From the NCBI GenBank assembly GCA_946800325.1, contig OX326959.1:43585566-43649565 (forward strand): 64,000 nucleotides of DNA. The letters run 5' to 3'. Below the pieces are notes generated by a model, which saw only the letters and a list, made by a program, of their open reading frames with translations, searched no databases and was not told the DNA's origin. The translations under genes and the position numbers were made by a program. This DNA comes from Luzula sylvatica. Taxonomy: Eukaryota; Streptophyta; Magnoliopsida; Poales; Juncaceae. Below are positions 54,439 to 64,000 of the stretch, one piece after another. Position 1 is the stretch's first letter. Each line of letters begins with the position of its first letter.

Positions 54439-54568
54439 TTTGAGATGGAGAAGTATGGAATTTGCTTTGTGTTATAGTTATAGAGAAAGTAGTTTAAGTA
54501 GATGTGTTATGTGAAAGCATATCCTCAAAAAATAGACAAGAAAGCAAACTAAATTTTTACAAGTTTGG

Positions 54569-54579
<11 letters not shown>

Positions 54580-54616
<37 letters not shown>

Positions 54617-54620
54617 ATAA
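54580..54620 (-). mobile_element. Poly(A)-only retro-insertion upstream of BAHD copy C
   Basis: A 37-base T run (54578-54614) plus GCATAA is flanked by the 13-bp direct repeat GGATTGCATAATT (54567-54579 and 54621-54633). The equivalent region upstream of copy A (about 4920-4945, GATTACATAATTGAATGA) is uninterrupted. A tail with a target duplication and almost no body is what extreme 5' truncation in LINE-type retrotransposition produces. Confidence 0.65.
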
Positions 54621-54633
54621 GGATTGCATAATT

Positions 54634-54935
54634 GACTGAATGAGAAAGAGACAGATCCAAAATTTGGTCCTTTGAATGAGAAAGAGACTGATCCAAACTA
54701 TCAAGGACTCCGCACGTTGAGTTGAGCATGTGTCTTCTGTACGGGGAAATTATTCTCTAAATTTACCAAAATATCTTACTCCACTGAATCACAGTTGATC
54801 TGTGTAGAAACCGTAGAATGTGACATGTGAGGTTGTATACAAAACATAAAGAAATTATTTCCTCCCCTGACAATTCATTTTCTGACGGATTCAATTTTTT
54901 CTTAGTGTCAATTCAAGTTTATATTTTTATAAATA
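54634..54935. other. Intergenic DNA upstream of BAHD copy C
   Basis: No gene seen. A short direct repeat GAATGAGAAAGAGAC occurs at about 54638 and 54676. Confidence 0.6.
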
Positions 54936-55570
54936 CTAGGAAAATAGTACGCGCTTCGCAGCGAAATTTCATCGTGTAATACATCAATTTTTTCGTGGTA
55001 TAATTCTTCTTTGTCATTTCCATGTATGTGTTGCTTTATTTTCTTGGTGATCAAAATTAATACAACATAACCAAATAATTTGTAAATAGGATTAAAACAA
55101 AATAAAAATAAAAACACATTTAAAACGATAAAATAACTAACAACATATATTATTAACCAACTTATTACAATAAATACAAAACAAACCAAATTGTATGTAC
55201 TAATTCAAATTTATAATTAAATCTTTTTTTTTTTTGATGAAAAAATTTATAATTAAATCTTACAACCAATATTCACGATGTACCCCTACAGAACTTCAAA
55301 TTTTCACCCCTCTAAAATAAGAAATATCATCACTATAAAAGTATAAACCCTACAAAGCAAGTACATAGTACTTATACGGTTATACCCCTACAAAACTTCA
55401 AAATAATCACATATATCCCCTCCAAAACGAGAAATATTATGAATACTACAATGCTATTATCCCGGTATACCCCTTATAAAACTCCAAAAATATCACGTAT
55501 ACCCTTCAAAAGTAAGAAATATTATGAATGCCCTAATACCTATCATGCCATACCTGCGAAGCGTGTTTAA
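54936..55570 (-). mobile_element. Helitron 3' end, minus strand
   Basis: The complement reads TTCGCTGCGAAGCGCG hairpin then CTAG before T, so the 3' terminus is at 54936 and the element extends right. Its 5' end was not fixed; it reaches at least to 55570, where a second hairpin-like CCTGCGAAGCGTG appears. Inside, TACCCCTACAAAACTTCAAA-type units of ~70 bases repeat at 55280-55530. Confidence 0.65.
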
Positions 55571-56450
55571 TTATATATTTTGCCCTCAGTGATTTAATGG
55601 TGGCACCTCATTCAAATCCTCGCAGATTCAAAGCATCTCATTCACCTTGATGGCTAAGTCCTCTGATTCCAAAGACCTTGTTGTAAAAACTTTTCGATGC
55701 CCTAATATTTTGCATAGTTAGAAAAATAATTAAGCAAAGATTAAGCGTACCGAGAACAGATTAAGTGAAATTGTGTTTTCGATTTTGCACGAAAAACTTA
55801 TGCAGTCTAATTAAGCAAAGATTAAGCGTACCGAGAACAGATTGAAGCCTTTGTTTCTAAATTTGTGAAGTACCTTTCCTTTAGAATAAGGATGCCGTGG
55901 ATCAGCCTGCAAAATTGGTACGGAAAATCTAGCTCTCTTTGGAAGAAACGTTAGCAAGAGCAAATTACAGAGAAGATTGAGAGAGAGAGGTACCAGTCAG
56001 GCGTACCAACTTCGATGCGAAAGTAAAGGGATGTGGAGATAGGCACTGTTTGGGAAAAGCCTCCCCGGCTCTACGCCCACCATTCCCTCTTCAAGCCCAA
56101 CCAGCGCACCCTCCTCATCTATAAGAGGTGGACACACCGGCGCCATTTTTAGAATTTACCTCCCTCTCTTGCCGCGAATATAATTTAAAATAATTTAATA
56201 TGTACTTAAAATAGAAAAAAATACACGAATATTTGTGAAGGAATTAATTATGTAATGTTGTAGAACACCAAGTAATTCATTCAATTCACCTTTTGAAGAG
56301 ATCTGCATGCTCTCTCAAATCTTTCTCCTAATTCATTTGAAAATAAAATAAAATTCGGAAAACACTCAAAATATTAAAAAGACATGAATTTAAAATAGTG
56401 TGAGGTCGACTTGCCTTTTCTAGAAGCTCAGATATTTCGAGGAAAGCTTG
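55571..56450. other. Unassigned DNA with GC-richer patches
   Basis: A 35-base segment (AATTAAGCAAAGATTAAGCG...) is repeated at 55725 and 55810. The block at 56030-56150 has exon-like composition and a short frame (EKPPRLYAHHSLFKPNQRT) but no recognised product; it may be a fragment carried by the Helitron that begins at 54936. Confidence 0.35.
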
Positions 56451-56451
56451 G

Positions 56452-56452
56452 T

Positions 56453-56531
<79 letters not shown>
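56452..56531. repeat. (CT)n(TA)n compound microsatellite
   Basis: About 12 CT units run directly into about 28 TA units. Confidence 0.95.
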
Positions 56532-56533
<2 letters not shown>

Positions 56534-56775
56534 GGCTTCTATCATACATCATTTTCCTTATCATACATCCATTTTCAAGGATATTTGGAGTAATTATCCA
56601 TTTATGAATATTTAAGGTAAGGATTCAAATATATTTATCAATTAATGTTTGACTAAATTAAAAAATTTTGTTGTTCATTTAAACAAAAATCTCCATAAAA
56701 GATCAATTTTATGATACACTCTTTTACAAATATAATTAATTGCTAAAATACCCAAAATACCCTTTTAAAAGGATG

Positions 56776-56779
<4 letters not shown>

Positions 56780-56843
<64 letters not shown>
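56780..56843. repeat. (AT)n microsatellite
   Basis: About 32 uninterrupted AT units. The ~250 bases between the two TA tracts begin and end with CATACATCC and its complement GGATGTATG, suggesting an element set within a TA tract as at 7177-7407. Confidence 0.9.
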
Positions 56844-56847
<4 letters not shown>

Positions 56848-58499
56848 TCTAAAATTTGATTTAAATAACATATTTACAATATTACGAACCTTTTTGATCT
56901 GATATGTTCAAGGGCAGTTTCGAGTTGCTGCCGAATTGTTGTAAATATTTTAAGTCTAATTGTTGGCCCAGAAAGTTTCTGAAACAATTTACAAAAGAGG
57001 GAAAAATTATTATATATATTTAAAAGAAGGTGAACTATATTCATGTACCTTTCAAATTTCTGAAGCGCTGCGATCTTTGATTTTACTGAATAGAATACTC
57101 AACTGGTAAAATAAAATAAAGGTTATATCAGTAACTTTTCTCTTTGTTAATCTAAGATTTGTAGCAACGAATAAGAGTTTATGCACCTGTAATTGTTGGT
57201 AGACTCGGATGTAGATTTTACTGCATATGGATACTAATGGTATCGTTCGAGGATCTTTTCCATACCAAATTTACCAGCAGCCAATCAACTCCAAATTTAA
57301 CTCCCCTTTATCAGTCGAGTATTCACGCCTATCATCTGTCGAGTATTCACATAGCTGCCTACGTATCACACCACACAGAGATCTTCCCTCTCGGCTGGCC
57401 ATGTAGCCGGGAAAAGAGAAAGGGCACTGAGGAGTAGCGGAGGATGGCGGCGGCGACGGCGGCGAAAAGAGAGAGGCAGAGAGAGCAGAGAGAGAGCATT
57501 GGAGAAGGGGGCTGAAGAGAAAGCGGTGAGGTAAGATAGGGCGACAGGATTTATAAAGCCTCGGAGATTGCTTCTTCATTCTCCTTAATATACAAATTAA
57601 ATACAAATAAGAGAAATAGTTCAGATAATTATTCGATCCAATATTTGTTTATCATACCAACCAATTACATTGAGAAATTTAGGATTATCATATTTTCATC
57701 TTGCAAGGCAGAATCTGTAAATTTATTTTATTCAAAATCTTCTATGTAATTAATCAAAATCAGGATGATACTTGATATAATCAAATTGCTTGACGTAATT
57801 AATTAAAATCAGAATGATACATGTAATTAATCAAAATCAGGATGATACTTGATATAACCTAACGAGTTTTCATCTCTCGAGAAAAAGGAATCAATTTAAC
57901 CAGTTCGATAAAACTATGAAATTTAAAGGTGTAATACACATTTTTTTCACCAAACAAAACTTTTCATCTTAATATAAGATTGGAGAAATGAACAAAAATT
58001 GGAAGATTTTTAAATAAATCCAGGTTTCTGCATTATCGGGGAAAATCCGCGGCGCCTGTCCACATGCAGGGACCCGCATATCCACAGCACAATTAGTACG
58101 CTACAAAAGTGGCTAATCCGAGTATTTTGGCTCCCTCCAAGAAAAGCAATTCATGAAACAATGAAATACAGATGGGATGATTAGAAAGATTAAGAAATCG
58201 AAAAACTTACTTGCCAATATGATGTGGTTTTCCTGCTGATTTTTTTTTTTTTTTTGGTGCCAAGAGGCAAGGTAGGAAGCATGTTCTTTAGTAAAAGGTA
58301 AGGTAGGGACGAAGGTACGAACATGTTTTTAGTCAAAAGGTAAGGTATGGTATATCTGACTGTTGAGTGTTGAGTGAGATATGGAGCAAAGATTCCCTTT
58401 GCTTTGTCTGTTGAGTAAAGTAATGGTTAATTAGTGTAAAGAATGAACGGTTCTCATTTATTCACTTTTATTTAAAGGTGGATGAAAGATATACGTGTC
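56844..58499. other. Unassigned intergenic DNA
   Basis: No supported gene. A GC-rich patch at 57380-57530 contains a 23-codon frame (MAAATAAKRERQREQRESIG) with purine-rich leader, possibly a 5' exon remnant. Short repeats: AATCAGGATGATACTTGATA at 57757 and 57835, and AAAGGTAAGGTA near 58295 and 58337. Confidence 0.4.
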
Positions 58500-58502
58500 T
58501 AA

Positions 58503-59860
58503 GGGCTTGTTTGGATCACTAGTAAATATCAGGTATTTTGTGGTTTAGGAAAAAATTCCAGACAATTTACTAATACATGTTTGGGTGTATATTACGTATT
58601 TATAGTAAATTTTTTAGGTAAGGATTTTATAGTAAACTTTGTATAGAAAGTTAGCCAAAAGTAAAACTGAGCTTTTTGCTCAGTTTTTCTCAGTTTAGGA
58701 AAGAAGCCATCATTATTAGTCTCTTAATTGCGCCTCTCTCTCTTCCCTTTCGTCTTTACCAATCGTCTCTTTTCTTTCTTCGCCACCTCATCTCTTCTCT
58801 CCTGTACGTGATTATCTTATTCTTTCACAAAATAATTTATCTTCACTTCTTCATCAATTTGTAATCTTTGTCTCAAATTTAAATCTCAAAATTGTTTGGA
58901 CGTGAAAAAGATTGTTCCGAATTGATTAAAATTTGAAGCTTTATGAAGATAGAGGAAGAACTCACGAGAATAAGAGGTCCTGAGAAGAGGGGTGTCGGAG
59001 AAGAAATTTTGAAAACATAGAGATTCATAATTTCACTATCATTGAGTGAAATTATTGATTAAAGTACATAATTTGGTGATATAGAGGAGTGATAACTTGA
59101 ATGTTTCGTTGATGGAGAAATCAAATATTCATTTTCTCCTCAAATTTAATCTTAATTTTTGTTTTGTTTTCTTTATCTTCTCGCAGCTTTGGATCTGCAA
59201 TTGATCACTGGTTATTTTTCACAAATTTGGATTTTAATTAGTTACTGCTTGTAATTGAATGTTAATGATCAGAGTTCAAATTTTTAATCTTTATAAAATT
59301 GTCACAATCTTCAAATTTTTTTAATATATCTGAGGGAATAATCATTTTTAAATATCAAGTGAATGATAATATTGCAGTGACTAATTAGTAATTATAATCA
59401 AAAAGATATTTGTACTCGTGAAATTTATACATATCCTAAATTTTGAAGATTATAACAAATGAAATTAGTATTATAAACTCATTTTTAATACATTCATATT
59501 CTAATTCATATTCTAATAATACTCAAGAGTCTATTGATTTTTGTCTATTTATTGTACTACATATAATTATATGATATCATATTAACAAATGTAAAATTTG
59601 TGAAACAAAATCAATAATTTAATTATATTATATTTGTATAATACTTGGTGTAAGCAAAAAAACATACATTATTTTGATTATTTTGTATAAAGAAAAATAA
59701 AATATAGAATATTCCTACAATTTACTTAATTACATCCAAACATACTATTTTTGTTTAATTCCTAAAGTTGATAATACTATAGGATTTGTAAAACTCAAAT
59801 CCTAATCCCTAAAAGTAATATTTCCTATACTACAAATTACTTGTGCATCCAAACAAGCCC
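58503..59860. mobile_element. PIF/Harbinger-type element, 1358 bp
   Basis: Ends GGGCTTGTTTGGATC and (complement) GGGCTTGTTTGGATG with 3-bp duplication TAA at 58500-58502 and 59861-59863: the TWA target and GGGC-type termini of PIF/Harbinger or Tourist elements. Inverted similarity continues imperfectly for ~60 bases. No transposase. A pyrimidine-rich GC-moderate block at 58675-58810 looks like a captured leader. Confidence 0.88.
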
Positions 59861-59863
59861 TAA

Positions 59864-60446
59864 CTGTGAATGCTTGGTTTTGTAAAATTAACGGGAAGGT
59901 AAATTTTTTTAAGTACAAGATATATTTTTCTCGAGTTATTCTTCCATACATCCAAAGTTTCACCAACTTTTTTGATTAACATATATTAATTAATATAATT
60001 TATATATTAATTATGTGTCTGATGTTAATTAATATGTTAATGAGTGTATAGGTGATGTTTTCTTTTTATTTGTGACGAAGAAAAAAATATTTTTTATTGT
60101 CTGGTTTTAAAGAATATTTGTAGAAAAATTTGCGACCCTTAAGATTCTCTTTTTTAGTTTCTCTAAGATTGATTGAATTTTTTACCTTTACGAGAATTAA
60201 ACTTAACCTCCCCTATTGAAATTAATATTTGTAAACTAAACTTTTCTCAAAAAAAAAACTAACTAAATATTGTTGAAATATAATTCATTTTTCTATTTAA
60301 TGAATAATGAAGAGTCTTCTAGTAAAAAGGAAATGGAGATGAGGGGAGAAGAATCATGATACTTCCAAGAAGTCGGTTCAAGTATATCATGAACATTATA
60401 CACTCTTCTAGTTGCCTCTAACTAAGTCAATTAGTCTTAGTATAAA
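59864..60446. other. AT-rich intergenic DNA
   Basis: No gene or clear repeat seen. Confidence 0.6.
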
Positions 60447-60974
60447 CTAGCACATCGCCCGCTCGATTGCGCGGGTTTGTTTTTTTCGGATTTTCGTTGT
60501 ATTGAAGTTTTATTTGTTTTGTAACGTGTTTCTGCACATATGTTACGAAAATTATTTTGAATGATAGCAAATAAGAGAAATTGCGTGAAATTGCGCGGGA
60601 CTTCACATGACTAATTTTTAAACCAATTTGTAGATTATAAAAATCTTATTTGTTGATTGTTCGTTGTTTGCATTGTTTGTAAGTACATTTTTTGCGTACA
60701 GAAGTCAAGGTTATAACCAAATTACCTGTTATATGTGTCTGATATGAAACGGACATTTATTTATGAACGAAGAAATAATTTATCTCGAATCTAAATAATT
60801 CTATTGTATGTGTTGATTGCACGCATGATGTGAACGGATTATTGGTACATTTGAATGGACATTTACAAAAATACGTAATACATGAACATTTCATAATAAA
60901 ACAACACAAAATAATTAAAAGCGAACAATTTCATTTCGATGTAAAATTTGTATGGACATTGAGTTTGCCACAAT

Positions 60975-62770
60975 AAATCATGATTTTATAAATTTTAGAG
61001 CAAGAATTGTTTGAATTGTTCGAGAGCCGGCTTTCTCAAACTATTCAAATGGTTCTTACTTTAAGATTTGTTTATTCTTTTATACATCATCGGCAAATTC
61101 AAGAAAATAAGCAAAAGGTATTTGTATCCCGTATTTGTATTTTCATTAGTGTGCTCATAATTTATTTTGTTTTTCACAGTTCGTGGTATTCATATTTATT
61201 TTCCGTTTTTGTGCTCATATTTGTGTGGTTGTTCCCATTCATATCCCTATTCATATAGTTATTCGTGCTTTAGTTTTTGTATTTCGCAATTCGTATTTCG
61301 TGTTTTGTTTTTCGTAGTTCGCGGCTGAAAATTTGTTGTTCCAAATGGTATTCATATTCGTATTCGAATTCGTATTCATATTCGTATTTCATATTCGTAC
61401 TGATAATTCATATTTGTATATGTATATTTGTATGTACTCATCTTTTTCGTATTTCATATTTCGTATTTTGTATTCGGTTACGGTGTGTTTCACCCTAGTA
61501 AATCATGGTTTTCACATTTTTTTACCAACAATCATCTTAATTATTTTACGATCGGCTTTCTCGAACAATTCAAATAGTTGTGGCTATAAAATTTGTTTAT
61601 TGTTTCATACATCGTCGGTAAAATCTAGAACATGAGCCGAAAGGTTATATTAAAATTGTTTGAATTTGTTTGTATATATTTGTATTCGTATTTGCATTCA
61701 TATTCGTATTCGTATTCACATTTCGTATTTCGTAATGTCTAATTATATTTGTATGTGTTAGTATTTGTATGTGTGTTTGTGTTTGTATTTGTGTTTGTGT
61801 TCGTGTTTATGTTCGCATTAATATTTGTATTTCGCATTTGTGTTGGTATTTCGTATTTGTATGTGTATTCATATTCCGTTATTGTATTTGGAATACATAT
61901 TTGGTCTCTGTATTTGTATGTGTTTCTAGTTCATAATTGTATTCATGTTTGTATTCGAGTTCATATCCGTATTCGTATTTCGTATTCGTACTGATAATTC
62001 ATTTGTAAATGTGTAAGTGTACGTACTCATCTTTATTTTTTCGTATTTTGCGTTTATTTACAGGTCGTTTGCCTCATTAAATCATGATTTGCACAATTTT
62101 TTGAGCAACAACCGTCTGAATTGTTTAAGAGTGGATTTCTTGAACAATTCAAATGGTTTTTCTATAAAATTTGTTTCTAGTTTTATACATCATCGGCAAA
62201 GTCAAGAAAACGAACCAAAAGATTATCATCAAGTCGTTTCATTTTGTTTATATATGTTTTTGCTTGTATTCGTATTCGATTATTTCGTAATGCCTAATTA
62301 TATTTGTATATGTGTTTGTATTTGTGTTTGTGTTCGTGTTCGTGTTTGTGTTCAAATTAATATTCGTATTTCGTACTTGTGTTGGTCTTTCGTATTTGTA
62401 TGTGTAAGTGTATATATATACCATAATTATATTTGGTATTTGTGTATGGTGTATGTACTTGTGTTTGTGTTTGTTTCTAGTTCATAATCGTATTCATGTA
62501 CGTATTCGAGTTATATTCGTATTCATATTTCTTATTCGTGCAGATAATTCATTTGTAAATGTGTATGTGTACGTACTTATCTTTGTTTTTTCATATTTTG
62601 TATTTATTTACGGGTCGTTTGCCTCAGTAAACCTTGATTCAAACAATTTTTAGAGCAACAATCGTCTGAATTGTGAAGAACCGACTTTCTTGAACAATTC
62701 TAAAGATTCTTGCTATAAAAAAATTTTATTGCATTAGACATCATCGGCAAAGTCGAGAAAAAAATGAACC
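60975..62770. repeat. Higher-order repeat, four units of ~550 bp
   Basis: A ~150-base complex block (AATCATGATTT... CTTTCTCGAACAATTCAAAT ... ACATCATCGGCAAA) begins at about 60977, 61501, 62079 and 62629, spacings 524, 578 and 550, separated by TATTCG-type filler. The filler alone continues after the fourth block. Confidence 0.88.
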
Positions 62771-63840
62771 AAAAAATTATCATGAAGTCGTTTGATTTTG
62801 TTTATTTATGTTTGTGTGTGTATTTGTATTTCGATTTGTATTTTGTATTTGTGTATATATTGGTATTTCGTACTTGTGTTCGTATTTGCTTTGGTAATTT
62901 AACTCATATTTCTTATATCATATTCGTATTCGTATTTCATATTTCATATTCTGAGTACGGGATTTCTAATTTCGTAATTCGTAATCGTAATCGCATTAAT
63001 GTTCGTATTTGTATTCGTATTTGCATTTGTGTTCGTCTTTTTATTCGTATTAATATTCGTATTTCATTTTCGTATTCCATACTTGTGTTAGCATTTACTA
63101 TTTGTGCCTGTATTTTGTATTTGTATTATGTAATTGTATTTGGTATTCATATTTAGTGCCGTGTTCGTATTTGAATTTCGTTTATGTAATCGTTTCTGCT
63201 TTTTAGTGTGTATTTATATTTGTATTTTTTTTTTGTCCGCACTTGTATTCAGATACATAATGCTATTGTTTTCTTTTCCATTTTTTTTTTTTTTTTGGTA
63301 TTCGTTTTACATACGTACTTTGTATTTTACATACGCGCTTTGTATTTCTTAATGGAAATTCGTGTTTGTCTATTTGTCTAGTATTCGTATCGTGTATTTC
63401 TATTTTCTGTTGTAATCGTACCAGACCTTCGTTATTGATTTGTTATGTTTGAATGTTCATTATCTTTTACTATATTAGTTATGTTCAAATATTCGTATTT
63501 TGTTTTTGTATTTTCATTAGTATTTGTAATTTTTATTTTGCAGTTTGTATTGAGATTGATATTGCTATTTATTTTTCGTTTTTGAATTCGTGTTTTTGTT
63601 CGAACATTGCGTCTATACCAGTGAGTTTTTTTGTTTGTCATTTTCGTTTCTGTTTTTTTATCCACATTGGTATTTGTATTTCATTTGCCTAATGAGTATT
63701 TGTTTTTTTGTACCCACGTGTTTGTCCGAGCATTGTGTTTGTATTGGTGGTTACTTTTTTTCGTTTTCGTTTCCGTTTTTGTATCCACACTTATATTTTA
63801 ATCTCATCTGCGTAATTAATATATTTTTTGTATTCACAAG
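61100..63840. repeat. Degenerate TATTCG/TATTTG simple-sequence array
   Basis: The plus strand is dominated by GTATTC, GTATTT, GTGTTC and GTGTTTG hexamer-like words. They are open in several frames, giving Val/Phe/Ile-rich translations that are a by-product. Purine and pyrimidine are strongly skewed by strand (T and G rich on plus). Confidence 0.9.
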
Positions 63841-64000
63841 TTAAATGTTTTGGTTGTACCCCAAAAAAGGTGATCAAGTATTTGCAAGCTATAAAATAAA
63901 AAGTACCATAAATGTTCAATTTCTTTCTCCAACCAATGGATGACAGGATACACGGTTTTTCATTATTGGCACGTTTGAATAAAAACGATGAATTACGATA

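Larger units (their letters stand above)
60447..64000 (-). mobile_element. Helitron 3' end, minus strand, extending beyond the window
   Basis: The complement reads hairpin CCCGCGCAATCGAGCGGG (60458-60475) then CTAG before T: a canonical 3' terminus at 60447. The 5' terminus is not in the window or is hidden in the repeat array. The element appears to consist mainly of the TATTCG-type array listed next, but how far it extends is inference. Confidence 0.7.

Noticed and set aside
56328..56593. Open frames with YIYIYI repeats
   Set aside because: Produced by the (CT)n(TA)n microsatellite on both strands.
57444..57515. Small gene starting MAAATAAKRER
   Set aside because: Only 23 codons before a stop, no paralog or splice donor that restores a frame; at best an exon remnant.
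61100..63840. Interstitial telomere
   Set aside because: The plant telomere unit TTTAGGG does not occur as an array here; the hexamer-like words are TATTCG/TATTTG and highly variable.
61007..63844. Chain of Val/Phe/Tyr-rich frames resembling membrane proteins
   Set aside because: They are translations of TATTCG/TATTTG simple sequence; several frames are open at once and the hydrophobicity is a by-product.

Overview
The window is repeat-rich, AT-rich nuclear DNA from a flowering plant. The evidence is uninterrupted plant-type BAHD acyltransferase genes, L1-type LINEs, Helitrons with CTAG termini, hAT, PIF/Harbinger and Mutator-like elements, a tRNA-derived SINE and long simple-sequence tracts. 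The BAHD genes look like the anthocyanin/phenolic-glucoside malonyltransferase branch, which suggests an asterid eudicot, possibly Lamiales; the taxon is inference. No rRNA, tRNA or organellar gene was seen.

The backbone is a tandem BAHD array on the minus strand: a 5'-truncated pseudogene (566-1250), and three intact single-exon genes at 3414-4751, 29528-30886 and 53080-54438. The DNA between them is itself duplicated. The interval upstream of the first intact gene (4752-28144) aligns piecewise in order with the interval upstream of the second (30887-52949), and the second and third genes differ at about 16 of 452 residues. The array therefore grew by segmental duplication in units of about 23-26 kb.

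The two intergenic copies are a natural experiment: an insertion in one copy usually has its empty site in the other, so many transposon ends can be fixed to the base. Left-copy-only insertions are a Mutator-like MITE in the promoter of the first gene (5082-5251), a large inverted-repeat element (5782-7156), a MITE (7177-7407), two Helitrons (8051-10837 and 10992-13983), two hAT-type elements (15138-15622 and 15892-16485) and a full-length LINE with intact ORF1 and ORF2 (21237-27207). Right-copy-only insertions are a large minus-strand Helitron carrying exon-like pieces (31339-37583), nested long-TIR elements (37634-38930), two hAT-type elements (39606-40144 and 40522-41870), an extra tandem copy of a 1.78-kb unit (44048-47535), a 61-base G run and a further Helitron (51022-52319).

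The right end (54.9-64 kb) is outside the recognised duplication. It holds a minus-strand Helitron end, long (CT)n(TA)n tracts, a PIF/Harbinger-type element (58503-59860), and a second minus-strand Helitron end at 60447 followed by 3.5 kb of TATTCG/TATTTG-type simple repeat with a higher-order period near 550 bp.

The only likely functional host genes are the three BAHD acyltransferases. Everything else is mobile DNA or its remains. All alignments and identities were judged by eye.
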